From contig JAFADT010000160.1 in assembly GCA_023424585.1 (NCBI GenBank), positions 1 to 14,034 of the forward strand: DNA of 14,034 nucleotides, written 5' to 3'. Source of the stretch: Pseudomonadota bacterium (GTDB lineage: Bacteria; Myxococcota; Myxococcia; Myxococcales; Myxococcaceae). The translations under genes were made by a program, and so were the position numbers. Below are positions 1-7,362 of the stretch, one piece after another. Every line of letters starts with the position of its first letter. Position 1 is the stretch's first letter. The notes under the pieces were generated by a model. That model ran no database searches. It saw only the letters and a list, made by a program, of their open reading frames with translations, and was not told where the DNA came from.

Positions 1-1570
1 CGTCACTCCGCGAGCCATCCCAGTGAAGGCTCCGGCGCAGCAGCGCGCTCGCCTCCTCGCGCCGGCCCTGGCCCAGGAAGACCTTCGCGCAGTCCCGCGC
101 GGCCACCGCGAGGTGGGGGAACAGGTCGTGCGTGGACTCCGGCGGACGTCCTTCCTCCACCCACGCCGCCCAGGAGGCTCGCTCCGCCTCACCCAGGTGC
201 ATTCTAGACCCCGCGAGCAGCGCGCGGGCCTCCTCCTGCCGCCCCAGCTCCAGCAGGCTGCCCAGCCGGTGGGCGATGCTGACGGGGTCCCCGGGCATGG
301 CCTCCTGCGCGGCCTCCGCGCAGCGCAGGGCTTCGGCCGCGTCTCCGCTGCGTCGATGGACCGCGGCCAGGTTGGCCCAGGCGCGGGGCTCGGGCTTCGA
401 TGCCCGGGTCGCCTGCTTGTAGCAGGCTCGCGCCTGGGACATGTCGCCCAGGACGTAGGCGACGACGCCCTGCTGGAACCGGCGCGCGCCGGAGTCCGGC
501 TGCTGTTCACAGGCGAGCTCCAGGAGCCGCCGGGCGTCCTGCTCGCGCCCCTGCTGGATGAGCAGCCCCGTGGTCACCGTCTCCAGCTCCTTGTCGGAGA
601 GCTTCGTGAGCAGGGCGGGCACCTCCTCCCAGCGCCCCGCCCCCAGCGCCGTGCCGAGCTGCGCCAGTGCATCCTGCCTCACGCGGGTCACCGTGGTGAC
701 GTCCACGCCCAACTGGGCCAGCGTCGCGCCCCAGTCCACGACGCCCTGCACGTCGAGCATCATCACCACGTGCGACAGGCGCGTGAGCACCTCCAGCATC
801 GGGACCTGCGCCTGCTCGGGAATCGCCAGGCCGCCCACGACATGGGTCGCGCCCTGGGCCGCGACCTCTTCCATGGGAACGCTGGGGCCCACGAGGGCCC
901 GCCAGCGCGGCGCACCGGGTGGGGTCGTCCAGGAGGCGATGAGCAGGTTCGGATGCTCCCTGGAGGCCGTGAGGAAGAGGGCCCCCCGTTCGAGCTTCCG
1001 GGGCAGGGGTGTCGCGAGCAGGTCGCGCGCCGTCGCTCCCGGCAGCGGCCGGTCCGCGGGGCGCTCCGGTGACAGCACGAAGACCGACTCCGGCTTCAAT
1101 CCCAGACGCTCCGCCATCCACGCCGAGGGCAGCAGCCCCTCGCCGTCGTTGCAGATCACCAGCGCTTCAATCTCCATCCCGGGCGAGAAGTCGCGCGTCC
1201 ATTCCGTCCCTGCGTCCCGGAGCGGCAGCAGGCACAGCACGCCCTGGTTCTCCCCGGTGCGGAGCACCACGCCACAGGGCGCCACCACGTGGAGGGGGTT
1301 GGTGCGGAGGACACGTGCGGGCGGTTCGGGAGGCGCGCCGGTGGGAACCTCGAAGGGAACGGCCGCCGCGCCGCGCCGCCTCGCTGGCTCACGGGACGCG
1401 AGGTCCAGCCCCCTGCGTGAGGCCTCTGCCTGCAACCGCGCGACGGCCTCGGGTGTCAGCGAGCTCCGCTCCTTCCAGAGGGTGAAGAGGCGCTCGTCCT
1501 CCACGCCGCTGTAGTCCACCTGGACCGGTCGGTCGGAGAAGAGCCGCTTGAGAAAGTCACCCACACCCAT
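1..1570 (-). CDS. TPR-containing protein of unknown function (3' end beyond window)
   Basis: The frame is open from an ATG at 1568-1570 to the left edge (523 complete codons), so the C-terminus is missing. The start is supported by AGGGGA six bases upstream and by a protein-like opening, MGVGDFLKRLFSDRPVQVDY. Third positions are almost all G or C throughout. Residues about 80-310 form a non-repetitive alpha/beta region I do not recognise. Residues about 360-450 contain TPR-like helical pairs (for example GDMSQARACYKQAT followed by AWANLAAVHRRSGDAAEAL), and another such helix (EEASALLRR) lies at the edge. There is no signal peptide or membrane segment, so it is probably cytoplasmic. TPRs usually mediate protein-protein contacts; the partner is unknown. 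The upstream neighbour is a decayed gene fragment, so this gene is probably transcribed from its own promoter in 1571-1657. Confidence 0.85.
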   Translation of the reverse strand, partial: MGVGDFLKRLFSDRPVQVDYSGVEDERLFTLWKERSSLTPEAVARLQAEASRRGLDLASREPARRRGAAAVPFEVPTGAPPEPPARVLRTNPLHVVAPCGVVLRTGENQGVLCLLPLRDAGTEWTRDFSPGMEIEALVICNDGEGLLPSAWMAERLGLKPESVFVLSPERPADRPLPGATARDLLATPLPRKLERGALFLTASREHPNLLIASWTTPPGAPRWRALVGPSVPMEEVAAQGATHVVGGLAIPEQAQVPMLEVLTRLSHVVMMLDVQGVVDWGATLAQLGVDVTTVTRVRQDALAQLGTALGAGRWEEVPALLTKLSDKELETVTTGLLIQQGREQDARRLLELACEQQPDSGARRFQQGVVAYVLGDMSQARACYKQATRASKPEPRAWANLAAVHRRSGDAAEALRCAEAAQEAMPGDPVSIAHRLGSLLELGRQEEARALLAGSRMHLGEAERASWAAWVEEGRPPESTHDLFPHLAVAARDCAKVFLGQGRREEASALLRRSLHWDGSRSD

Positions 1571-1657
1571 GTCTGGTCCCCTGCGTGGAGCGCTGACCGC
1601 GCGGCCAGGGAGCATACCCATTCCCTCCGGGAGGGCGGGCTCCCCGGCCGCGTCAGC

Positions 1658-1912
1658 TCACGGGTGGCAGCTCAGGTCATACGGGGTGGTGGAGGCGGTG
1701 TTCACCCCGCACCACAGCGACCTGCTGGACGTATTCCCCCACGTGTCCTTGGCGGTGACCGAGAACGGCAGCTCCGTCTGGATGGAGGTGGTGCCGGGGA
1801 TGTTCCACTGCACGCTCCAGGGCGCCTGGGTCAGCGTGACGCTGAAGGTGGGCGTGATGAGTCCTCCCCCCTCTGCTGGACTCGTGAAGACATCCAACAT
1901 CCGTGATTGCAT
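1658..1912 (-). pseudogene. C-terminal remnant of a secreted beta-sandwich (Ig-like) protein
   Basis: The frame closes with TGA at 1658-1660 and reads back to possible ATGs at 1900 and 1912, neither with a convincing ribosome binding site. The last 67 codons (up to about 1861) have nearly 100 % G/C third positions and read as a beta-strand-rich domain, with alternating Thr/Ser and hydrophobic residues, three Trp, and FSVTAKDTWGNTSS resembling the end of bacterial Ig-like repeats. Two Cys lie near the end (LWCG and LSCHP). Before codon 18 the codons lose this bias (GAT, AGT, CCA, GCA, GGA) and the DNA turns AT-rich at 1888-1930. I infer that the coding remnant begins near 1861 and that the rest of a longer extracellular protein was deleted. 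A genuine 84-residue or shorter small protein is possible but less likely. Confidence 0.55.
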
Positions 1913-1959
1913 GATTTGCTGTTTTGTTGCAACTCCGCCCCCGGCGAGGGGGGACCTGG

Positions 1960-2901
1960 CTACTGCTTCGCGCTCCGGCCCTTGAGCAGCTTCTGGCCCA
2001 GGGTGAAGAGCACCACCAGCACGGCGCCGGCGCCCAGTCCCACCGCGGCGTTGAGCAGCATGGGGGCGAGCCCGCCCAGGATGCTGCCCACGCCGGGCAC
2101 CGCCGAGGCCCACCTGGCGAAGGACTCCTCCGCGTGGTGCAGGCTGGAGACGCCGTGTACGAGGATGCCGCCGCCCACCAGGAACATGGCCGCCGTCCCG
2201 GCCACGGAGAGGAACTTCATCAGCCACGGCGCCGCGCGGAGGATGCCGGCGCCCAGCGTGCGCGCGAACCCGCCCGTCTTGCGGCTGAGGTACAGGCCCG
2301 CGTCGTCCAGCTTCACGATGCCCGCCACGATTCCGTACACGCCGGCGGTCATGATGAGCGCGATGCCCACCATCACCGTGACGCGGGTGGAGAAGTCCGC
2401 CGTCGCCACGGTGCCCAGCGTGATGGCGATGATCTCCGCGGAGAGGATGAAGTCCGTGCGCACCGCGCCCTTGATCTTGTCCTTCTCCAGGGCGACCCGG
2501 TCCACGTTCGGGTCCTCCAGCGCCTTGCGGAGCTCGGCGTGGTGCGCCTCGTCCTCTTCCTTGCCGTGCAGGAACTTGTGCGCGAGCTTCTCGAAGCCCT
2601 CGAAGCAGAGGAAGGCGCCGCCCACCATCAGGAGCGGGGTCACCAGCCAGGGCGCCAGCGCGCTGATGGCCAGCGCGGCCGGCACCAGGATGGCCTTGTT
2701 GACCAGCGACCCCTTCGCCACCGCCCACACCACGGGCAGCTCGCGGTCCGCGTTCACGCCCGTGACCTGCTCCGCGTTGAGCGCCAGGTCGTCGCCCAGC
2801 ACCCCCGCGGTCTTCTTCGCCGCCACCTTGGTCAGGATGGAGACGTCATCCAGGATGGTCGCGATGTCGTCGATGAGCGCAATCAGGCTGCTGCCTGCCA
2901 T
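1960..2901 (-). CDS. DUF808 / YedI family inner-membrane protein
   Basis: The 313-residue product matches the DUF808 family (E. coli YedI), which is of normal length at about 300 residues. The opening [20 protein letters not shown] and the segments [31 protein letters not shown] and [11 protein letters not shown] are the conserved N-terminal signature. Hydrophobic segments lie near residues 68-100, 152-168, 174-197, 232-252 and 275-303; a charged loop ([15 protein letters not shown], about 112-126) separates the first from the rest. The molecular function of the family is not established. ATG at 2899-2901 follows GGAAG at a six-base distance. It lies 87 bases downstream of doxX on the same strand, so co-transcription is possible. 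Family assignment is firm; its role is not known. Confidence 0.9.
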   Translation of the reverse strand: MAGSSLIALIDDIATILDDVSILTKVAAKKTAGVLGDDLALNAEQVTGVNADRELPVVWAVAKGSLVNKAILVPAALAISALAPWLVTPLLMVGGAFLCFEGFEKLAHKFLHGKEEDEAHHAELRKALEDPNVDRVALEKDKIKGAVRTDFILSAEIIAITLGTVATADFSTRVTVMVGIALIMTAGVYGIVAGIVKLDDAGLYLSRKTGGFARTLGAGILRAAPWLMKFLSVAGTAAMFLVGGGILVHGVSSLHHAEESFARWASAVPGVGSILGGLAPMLLNAAVGLGAGAVLVVLFTLGQKLLKGRSAKQ

Positions 2902-2988
2902 GGCTGTCTTCCGGTCTGGGGGGTGGGGACGTCACCCTGTTGCCAGCGCGGATTAGCACAGCGGCCGGTCCAGGGCACGGCCCGGCGC

Positions 2989-3393
2989 TCACACGCGGGG
3001 TGTGCGCCGGCGGGCGGCGTCCACGCTCCAGATGCCGGAGCCGTGGGCGGAGATGTAGAAGAATGCGAAGCAGTAGAGCGCCGCGAGCTCGCCCTTGTTC
3101 AGGAGGGGGTTGAGGTTGCCCCCGTTGGGGAGCACGTGCCCCATGAAGAAGGCGAACGCCATCGTGCCGCTCGAGATGAACGCCGCGGGCCCGGCGAACA
3201 GCCCGAGCGCCACGAGCAGGCCGCCCAGGAACTCGATGGTCCCCGCGCCGTAGACGATGAACGGCGGCGCCCCGGCGGGCATCCCGCCGAACAGGCCGAA
3301 GAGCTTCTGCATGCCGTGCTGCATGAACATCAGCCCCGCGGCGATGCGGAGCAGGGCGTAGATGCGTTCGGCGTGGGGCCGCAGGAATCCCAT
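2989..3393 (-). CDS. DoxX family membrane protein
   Basis: The 134-residue product carries the DoxX hallmarks: an N-terminal helix (RIYALLRIAAGLMFMQHGMQK) with HGMQKLFG, then a second helix starting at GAGTIEFLGGLLVALGLF, a third around AFISSGTMAFAFFMGHVLP, and a C-terminal segment ELAALYCFAFFYIS followed by a small/Gly-rich end. The family has four transmembrane helices and is linked to quinone- or thiol-related redox functions in some bacteria, but the substrate of this member cannot be told. The ATG at 3391-3393 was chosen over an in-frame GTG at 3480 because GGAG stands six bases before it and the 29 extra residues lack family similarity. Two large inverted repeats occupy its leader (see 3410-3487), suggesting control at the level of transcription or leader RNA. 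Confidence 0.9.
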   Translation of the reverse strand: MGFLRPHAERIYALLRIAAGLMFMQHGMQKLFGLFGGMPAGAPPFIVYGAGTIEFLGGLLVALGLFAGPAAFISSGTMAFAFFMGHVLPNGGNLNPLLNKGELAALYCFAFFYISAHGSGIWSVDAARRRTPRV

Positions 3394-3409
3394 GGTGTTC
3401 TCCGAGCGT

Positions 3410-3436
3410 GTGCCGGGGGATGGAAGGTCCCGGCAC
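3410..3436. promoter_or_regulatory. Inverted repeat immediately upstream of doxX
   Basis: Arms GTGCCGGG (3410-3417) and CCCGGCAC (3429-3436) are perfect complements around an 11-base spacer. In the doxX direction the dyad ends 16 bases before the ATG, next to the ribosome binding site, so it could be a leader hairpin affecting translation or an operator. Its function is inferred only from position and symmetry. Confidence 0.4.
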
Positions 3437-3456
3437 GCGCCCGTGAACCATAACGG

Positions 3457-3487
3457 CGGGCCCGTGTCCACGCCGCGCACGGGCCCG
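3457..3487. promoter_or_regulatory. Second inverted repeat upstream of doxX
   Basis: Arms CGGGCCCGTG (3457-3466) and CACGGGCCCG (3478-3487) form a perfect 10-base dyad, again around an 11-base spacer. It lies 49 bp centre-to-centre from the dyad at 3410-3436, in the 227-bp gap between the beta-hydroxylase stop and the doxX start. There is no T-run on either side, so it is not a canonical intrinsic terminator. It may be an operator, a leader hairpin or a factor-dependent end for the upstream gene. Confidence 0.4.
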
Positions 3488-3620
3488 GGGCGCTCACTTC
3501 GTGTTCAGGGCACGGCCTCATGCACGATGGTGGCCTTGTCCACCGCGCCCGTCATCCCGGAGTGCGCGCGCCATCCGTGTCGCGGGAGCGGTGCCGCTCA
3601 TGCCGTGGCTCCGGCGGGGC

Positions 3621-4520
3621 TCACATGCGCCAGAAGCGGCGCACCTGGGCGTCCGTGCGTTCCTGCTCCTCGAAGCGGACGAGGAGGGGCTCGGACATGG
3701 CTTCCGGCACGCGCAGCTGGGCGAGCAGCGCGCGGACCTCGAACTTGCGCGTGAGGCCGAGCAGGGCCTCGCGCTCGGGGACGGTGAGGCCGGGGTGCCA
3801 GCAGTCCGCGATGAGCACCACGCGGCGCTCGGTGCCCCGGTTCCAGGTCTCGTGCTCGAAGGAGTCGTGGAAGGTGAGCACGCGGCCCGGCTCCCAGTGA
3901 CGGCGCTCGGTGCCCACGCGGATGCCGCAGCCCTCCGGCACCCGGAGCCCCAGGTGCAGCCGCATCCGGAAGCCATCCCACGAGCAGTGCGGCGTCAGCG
4001 TGGTCCCGGGCGCGTGCGAGGAGAAGAGCACGTCCGCCAGCGGGAAGTCGGTGCACTCGCCGTCCAGCGACCGCACCGCGGCGGCCGTCTCCTCCATGGC
4101 GAGCTGGGGCCAGAAGAGGCGGTCGGTGCGCTCGCCGCCGAAGTAGATGGGGTGCACGGTCCAGCGGCCCGTGCCGACGATGCCGGAGTCGTAGTGCAGC
4201 AGGTCCGCGTGCTCCAGCCGCTCCAGGTCGCGCGTCACCGCGGTCAGGCAGCCCTCCAGCGCCTTCGCGGCCGGAGGCGGCGGGTCGCGCCACGGACGTT
4301 CATCCAGGCCGGGGAAGGGCGGGAAGATGGTGGGGGACTGCTCGGGCCGGGCGGGAGGCGCGGGCACCTGGCCCGCGAGCATGCGCAGGTAGTGCTTCAG
4401 CCGGTCCAGCTCCGGCCCCGCGCCCAGGACCGCGTCGAAGTAACCGCCCTGTCGGGCCAGGTCGACGATGCGCTGGCGCACCTGCGCGGTGAGCTCCTCG
4501 GGTGACGTCTGCGCGACCAT
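3621..4520 (-). CDS. Aspartyl/asparaginyl beta-hydroxylase family oxygenase
   Basis: The 299-residue product has the AspH-type Fe(II)/2-oxoglutarate oxygenase core in its second half: LTPHCSWDGFRMRLHLGL with iron-ligand His178, then GCGIRVG, then GRVLTFHDSFEHETWN with the second iron ligand His223, and RRVVLIADCWHP with Arg232/233 positioned to bind 2-oxoglutarate. As in the family, only two His ligands and no acidic ligand are seen. The first 160 residues are less conserved. Such enzymes hydroxylate Asp/Asn of proteins or of peptide natural products; no biosynthetic genes are nearby, so the substrate is unknown. No signal peptide, hence cytoplasmic. The ATG at 4518-4520 directly follows AGGAGG with a short four-base spacer. 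It starts 41 bases after the TerB-like gene and is probably co-transcribed with it. Confidence 0.9.
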   Translation of the reverse strand: MVAQTSPEELTAQVRQRIVDLARQGGYFDAVLGAGPELDRLKHYLRMLAGQVPAPPARPEQSPTIFPPFPGLDERPWRDPPPPAAKALEGCLTAVTRDLERLEHADLLHYDSGIVGTGRWTVHPIYFGGERTDRLFWPQLAMEETAAAVRSLDGECTDFPLADVLFSSHAPGTTLTPHCSWDGFRMRLHLGLRVPEGCGIRVGTERRHWEPGRVLTFHDSFEHETWNRGTERRVVLIADCWHPGLTVPEREALLGLTRKFEVRALLAQLRVPEAMSEPLLVRFEEQERTDAQVRRFWRM

Positions 4521-4561
4521 GGGGCCTCCTGGGCGGTGCGGGGACACGGCGTCCTTCAGCC

Positions 4562-4990
4562 TCAGAGCAGCTTCGCCATGATCTCCTTCTCGCGCTGCTC
4601 GAGCTTGATCGAGTCGAGCGTCCAGCCGATCAGCTCGTCGGCGAGCGACGTGTCGATGCCGAAGGTCTTGGCGGCGTCCTTCACGGCCGCGCGCTCCTCG
4701 GTCGCGATCTCCCCGTCCGCGCACGCCACCTCGACGAGCATGCGCAGCACGGAGGCCCGCAGCTCGCGGTTCTCGATCTTGCGGACGATGTCCGCGAGGT
4801 CGCCGGGCTTCTGGAACTCCTTCTCGATGAGGGTGGCGATCCGCTCCTCCCGGGGAGACAGGCCCAGCCCCCGTACCACGTCATCGAGCTGCTGGCGCTC
4901 GTCCTCGGTGACCCGGCCATCGCTCGCCGCCACGTTGGCCATGGCCTGGATGAACGCCAGGAGCTGCTCCTCGGGATACTCGCGCGTCAT
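4562..4990 (-). CDS. TerB-like (tellurite resistance TerB / DUF533-type) protein
   Basis: The 142-residue all-helical protein has two copies of the TerB acidic motif: ASDGRVTEDE at residues 22-31 and ADGEIATEER at 91-100, each Asp-Gly followed by a hydrophobic residue and clustered Glu. In TerB-like proteins these form a metal-binding four-helix pair. The C-terminus (KLEQREKEIMAKLL) is a charged helix. There is no membrane segment or signal. The protein is a stand-alone TerB domain; no terC, terD or other ter genes are near, so tellurite resistance should not be assumed. ATG at 4988-4990 follows GGAGA at about six bases. It is followed after 41 bases by the beta-hydroxylase gene, so the two probably form a small operon starting in the 254-bp gap at 4991-5244. 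Confidence 0.85.
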   Translation of the reverse strand: MTREYPEEQLLAFIQAMANVAASDGRVTEDERQQLDDVVRGLGLSPREERIATLIEKEFQKPGDLADIVRKIENRELRASVLRMLVEVACADGEIATEERAAVKDAAKTFGIDTSLADELIGWTLDSIKLEQREKEIMAKLL

Positions 4991-5244
4991 ATCGTCTCCA
5001 GAGCGGGCGGCACGCAGCGGGCCGGGCTCCTGAACAGAGGTGGGACAGGGCTGCTGGGAGACCCAGGTTAACGGGCGCCCGCGCGGAGCGAAAACGGATT
5101 CCACCACCGCGCCACCCGGCGGTCCGCGGGGACGGGAGCGCGTCCTCGCACGGGGTTCTGCCTTTCGGATATCGTCGCGCGGTCCACCCTCCGCTCCGAG
5201 GCGAGGGCCCGCCTGTCCTCTCCCGTAGTTGATGGAACGGAGCG
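4991..5244. other. Intergenic region upstream of the TerB-like gene
   Basis: This 254-bp stretch lies between the stop of the HAD phosphatase gene and the TerB-like start. Neither strand has a frame with myxobacterial-style codon bias. A short dyad CTGGGAGACCCAG lies at about 5054-5066, and an AT-richer patch (GCGAAAACGGATTCC) lies near 5088-5102. The promoter of the TerB-like operon presumably lies here, but I cannot point to convincing -35/-10 boxes. Confidence 0.4.
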
Positions 5245-5832
5245 TCAGCCCTGGCGGAGCTGCTTCCGCCAGTTTCGTTTCTCGATGCACCGGACGTTGT
5301 CCACGTCCGCGAGCGTGACCAGGTACCGGGACAGGTCGAGCAGCTCCGTGTCGTGCTCCTGTCCTTCGTACTCCTGGACGTAGATGGCGTTGCCGTGGTT
5401 GTGGACGCACTTGGCCGGCGTGTCGTCGACAATCAACACGCGCTCCAGCCGGTAGCCCCGCCGCTTCAGCTTGCGCAGCTTCTTGACCCAGTCGTAGTGC
5501 AGGCCCGGATCGAGGAACCCGTCCCGCTGAACGCCGGCCCGGTCGAGCGCGTATGTGCACCGGCTCCGCCCCCAGACGAAGTCCAGCGCCAGCTCCGGGG
5601 GAACAATGCGCTTCACGATCTCCGCGACGTACCGGTCGTCCCCGGCGGACCAGATGGCGAGCCGGAAGCGAGCAGCGCACTCCCGCAGGAAGGGCTCCAG
5701 CCGCGGGCGCACATGGACGAAGTAGCCGAGGACCTGGAAGTCCGCCTCCCGGGCCAGGGGCTTCTCGCTCGCGTGGACCAGGGTCTCATCCAGGTCCAGG
5801 ATCAACAGGATGCTGTCCGTGGGTGTCGTCAC
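5245..5832 (-). CDS. FCP1/SCP-like HAD phosphatase (NLI-interacting-factor type)
   Basis: The 195-residue product begins with the catalytic HAD motif I DLDETLVH (nucleophile Asp13, acid/base Asp15) in the FCP/SCP form DxDxTLVH. Motif II is in FRLAIWSAGDDRY, the lysine motif in YDWVKKLRKLKRRG, and motif IV is VLIVDDTPAKC. The segment EYEGQEHDTELLDLSRYLVTLADVDNVR matches the family's C-terminal end. The length is that of a bare catalytic domain. Eukaryotic relatives dephosphorylate Ser residues of proteins (RNA polymerase II CTD); bacterial members are poorly studied, so a protein or small-molecule substrate is equally possible. No signal peptide, so cytoplasmic. The start is the GTG at 5830-5832, with GGAGG seven bases upstream. 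It follows the 23-residue-repeat protein by 58 bases on the same strand. Confidence 0.9.
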   Translation of the reverse strand: MTTPTDSILLILDLDETLVHASEKPLAREADFQVLGYFVHVRPRLEPFLRECAARFRLAIWSAGDDRYVAEIVKRIVPPELALDFVWGRSRCTYALDRAGVQRDGFLDPGLHYDWVKKLRKLKRRGYRLERVLIVDDTPAKCVHNHGNAIYVQEYEGQEHDTELLDLSRYLVTLADVDNVRCIEKRNWRKQLRQG

Positions 5833-5890
5833 GGGTAGGCCTCCGTCGAGGTGCCGACGTCCGGCTCCCTCCCCTCATGACGGCGCGGCG

Positions 5891-6520
5891 TCACTGCACG
5901 CCGGGCGCGCGGAACACCTGTCCGTTGCGGCCCTCCAGCACGAGGCTGGCCTCGTCGGAGCTGCCCACACGCAGCTCCACGCGAGGCTGTCCGCGCCGGT
6001 CCACCAGGAGCAGGCCGGGCGAACCCTCCTCGTCCGCGCCCAGGATGGCGCGGGGCCGTCCCGTGACGTCCGCCAGCTCCAGCCGCGACGAGCCATCCAC
6101 TTGAAGCCCCACGGAGAACAGCTCCGCGCCTCCGGACTTGGACAGCGTCAGGCGCGGCGCCTCGTCCGAGAACACCATCAGCTCCGCCAGCGACTCACCT
6201 TCCGCCGTGGAGAAGCGCAGCCGGGGCGAGTCGTCCTGGCCCACGCCCAGCAGCGCCCGAGGGCGGCCCTCGCTGTCGTTCAACACCAGCGCCGCGCCGC
6301 CGTGGAGGTCCGCTTCCAGGCTGGCCCGCGTGCGGCCTCGGGCGTCCTTGAGCACCAGCCGGGAGGCCACCAGCTCCCCCGAGTGCGGCGGCGGAGCTTC
6401 GTCACGCAGGGCCGCGGTTCCCAGCCCCGCTCCGGCCAGCACGAAGGCCGCGAGGGTGAAGCCCTGCCACCGTCGAAGCCGCGCCTCCAGCCGCTCCATG
6501 CGCGCGTCCAGTGAGTCCAT
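5891..6520 (-). CDS. Membrane-anchored protein of seven 23-residue repeats
   Basis: The 209-residue product begins with a charged helix (MDSLDARMERLEARLRR) and one hydrophobic segment (FTLAAFVLAGAGLGTAAL, residues 21-38), so it is probably an inner-membrane protein with its C-terminal domain outside the cytoplasm. Residues 52-209 consist of seven units with an exact 23-residue period. A Leu recurs at 55, 78, 101, 124, 147, 170 and 193, and a Gly at 62, 85, 108, 131, 154, 177 and 200. The consensus is roughly S-x-x-L-x-L-x-D-x-x-G-R-x-R-A-x-L-G, predicted beta-rich, possibly a beta-solenoid. I do not know a named function. ATG at 6518-6520 follows AGGAGG with a longish ten-base spacer. It lies between a membrane-protein pair (68 bases upstream) and the HAD phosphatase (58 bases downstream). 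Confidence 0.85.
   Translation of the reverse strand: MDSLDARMERLEARLRRWQGFTLAAFVLAGAGLGTAALRDEAPPPHSGELVASRLVLKDARGRTRASLEADLHGGAALVLNDSEGRPRALLGVGQDDSPRLRFSTAEGESLAELMVFSDEAPRLTLSKSGGAELFSVGLQVDGSSRLELADVTGRPRAILGADEEGSPGLLLVDRRGQPRVELRVGSSDEASLVLEGRNGQVFRAPGVQ
5894..6367 (-). repeat. Seven tandem 69-bp coding repeats (23 residues each)
   Basis: This is the repeat array within the membrane-anchored protein: residues 52-74, 75-97, 98-120, 121-143, 144-166, 167-189 and a shortened 190-209. The period is exact with no insertions. Units 2 and 5 are most alike (SEGRPRALLG and VTGRPRAILG), while units 3 and 4 have lost the Arg pair. The DNA is more diverged than the protein, so the repeats are old. 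Confidence 0.8.
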
Positions 6521-6588
6521 CCCGGCGTCGCCTCCTGTCCCACCCTGGCGGGACAGCGGGAGGCTAGCAGAGGCAGGTGGGGCCGTGC

Positions 6589-7362
6589 TCAGCGGGGCAG
6601 GAAGAGGAGCAGGAGCGTGGGCACGGCGGCGACGAGGAGGCCCGCGCCCAGTGCGAGCACCATCTGGAGGAAGAACAGGTCCTCCAGCGTCTCCTCCAAC
6701 ACGCCCTCCAGCCGGTCGATGGCCAGCAGCTCCAGCTCCCGCACCGCGGATGGCATGTCCGGCGACGTCAGCACCGCGCGAAGGGCAATGAGTCCCAGCA
6801 CCCGGCGGGACTGGTCCATGAGGAAGCCCTCCAGCCAGCCTGCGCGGGACGCCGCGGAGTCGCGCACCTCCTCGGGCTCGTGCATGCGCTCCGCCACCGA
6901 CTGCTCGATGGCCCGGGTGAGCCCCTCGCGGTCAAGCGTGCTGGCCCCGCGCAGCCGCTGGGCGACCTTCAGCGTCGCGGGCTTGAGGATGGCGTACGCA
7001 TAGCCCATCAACCCGCGCGCGCGGACCTCGCTCGCGAGCCGCGAGCTGACCCCGTGGAGCATCCACACGTAGCCCCCGGCCACGGCCAGGGACAGCGGCG
7101 TGAGGACGAAGCCCAGGACGCTCAGCCAGGAGGGCGCCGGGGCCGCGCCGGTCCATCGCGGCGCGAGCACGAAGACGCCAGCCAGCACCAGGCCGAAACA
7201 TCCGAAGAGGAAGAAGCCCTTCAGCGCGCCCTTCACGCCGGAGCCCAGCAGCGCGGGCACCAGGGCGACGAGGCTTCGCAAGCCCGCGCGGATGATGCTG
7301 CCCATGGACGCACGCGGAGGCGCCGCGCCCGGGGCTGTCTGCTCCAAGGCCGCGTGGGTCAT
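6589..7362 (-). CDS. Multi-pass membrane protein of unknown function
   Basis: The 257-residue product has an N-terminal cytoplasmic stretch with Ala/Pro, hydrophobic segments at about 27-65 (probably two passes around LVALVPALLG and GFFLFGCFGLVLAGVFVLAP) and 79-101, a soluble helical middle of about 130 residues rich in Arg/Glu (residues 105-230), and a final hydrophobic helix, FFLQMVLALGAGLLVAAVPTLLLLFLP, at 230-256. I do not recognise a family. Its ATG overlaps the stop of the upstream gene in ATGA (7359-7362), which implies translational coupling and a shared complex or pathway with that product. It stops 68 bases before the 23-residue-repeat gene. Confidence 0.8.
   Translation of the reverse strand: MTHAALEQTAPGAAPPRASMGSIIRAGLRSLVALVPALLGSGVKGALKGFFLFGCFGLVLAGVFVLAPRWTGAAPAPSWLSVLGFVLTPLSLAVAGGYVWMLHGVSSRLASEVRARGLMGYAYAILKPATLKVAQRLRGASTLDREGLTRAIEQSVAERMHEPEEVRDSAASRAGWLEGFLMDQSRRVLGLIALRAVLTSPDMPSAVRELELLAIDRLEGVLEETLEDLFFLQMVLALGAGLLVAAVPTLLLLFLPR

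Noticed and set aside
23..1072. 349-codon plus-strand open frame
   Set aside because: It is antisense to the TPR protein, whose open frame reaches the window edge and has far better codon bias.
1623..1635. Palindrome CCCTCCGGGAGGG upstream of the TPR gene
   Set aside because: It has a one-base centre, so it cannot form a good hairpin, and GC-rich palindromes of this size are common here. It is only a weak operator candidate.
1924..3453. 509-codon plus-strand open frame
   Set aside because: It is antisense to the DUF808 and DoxX genes, both clear family members. The product is His/Arg/Gln-rich with no domain.
4562..4990. Tellurite resistance operon
   Set aside because: Only a single TerB-like domain is present, with no terC, terD, terE or terZ genes nearby, so resistance cannot be claimed.
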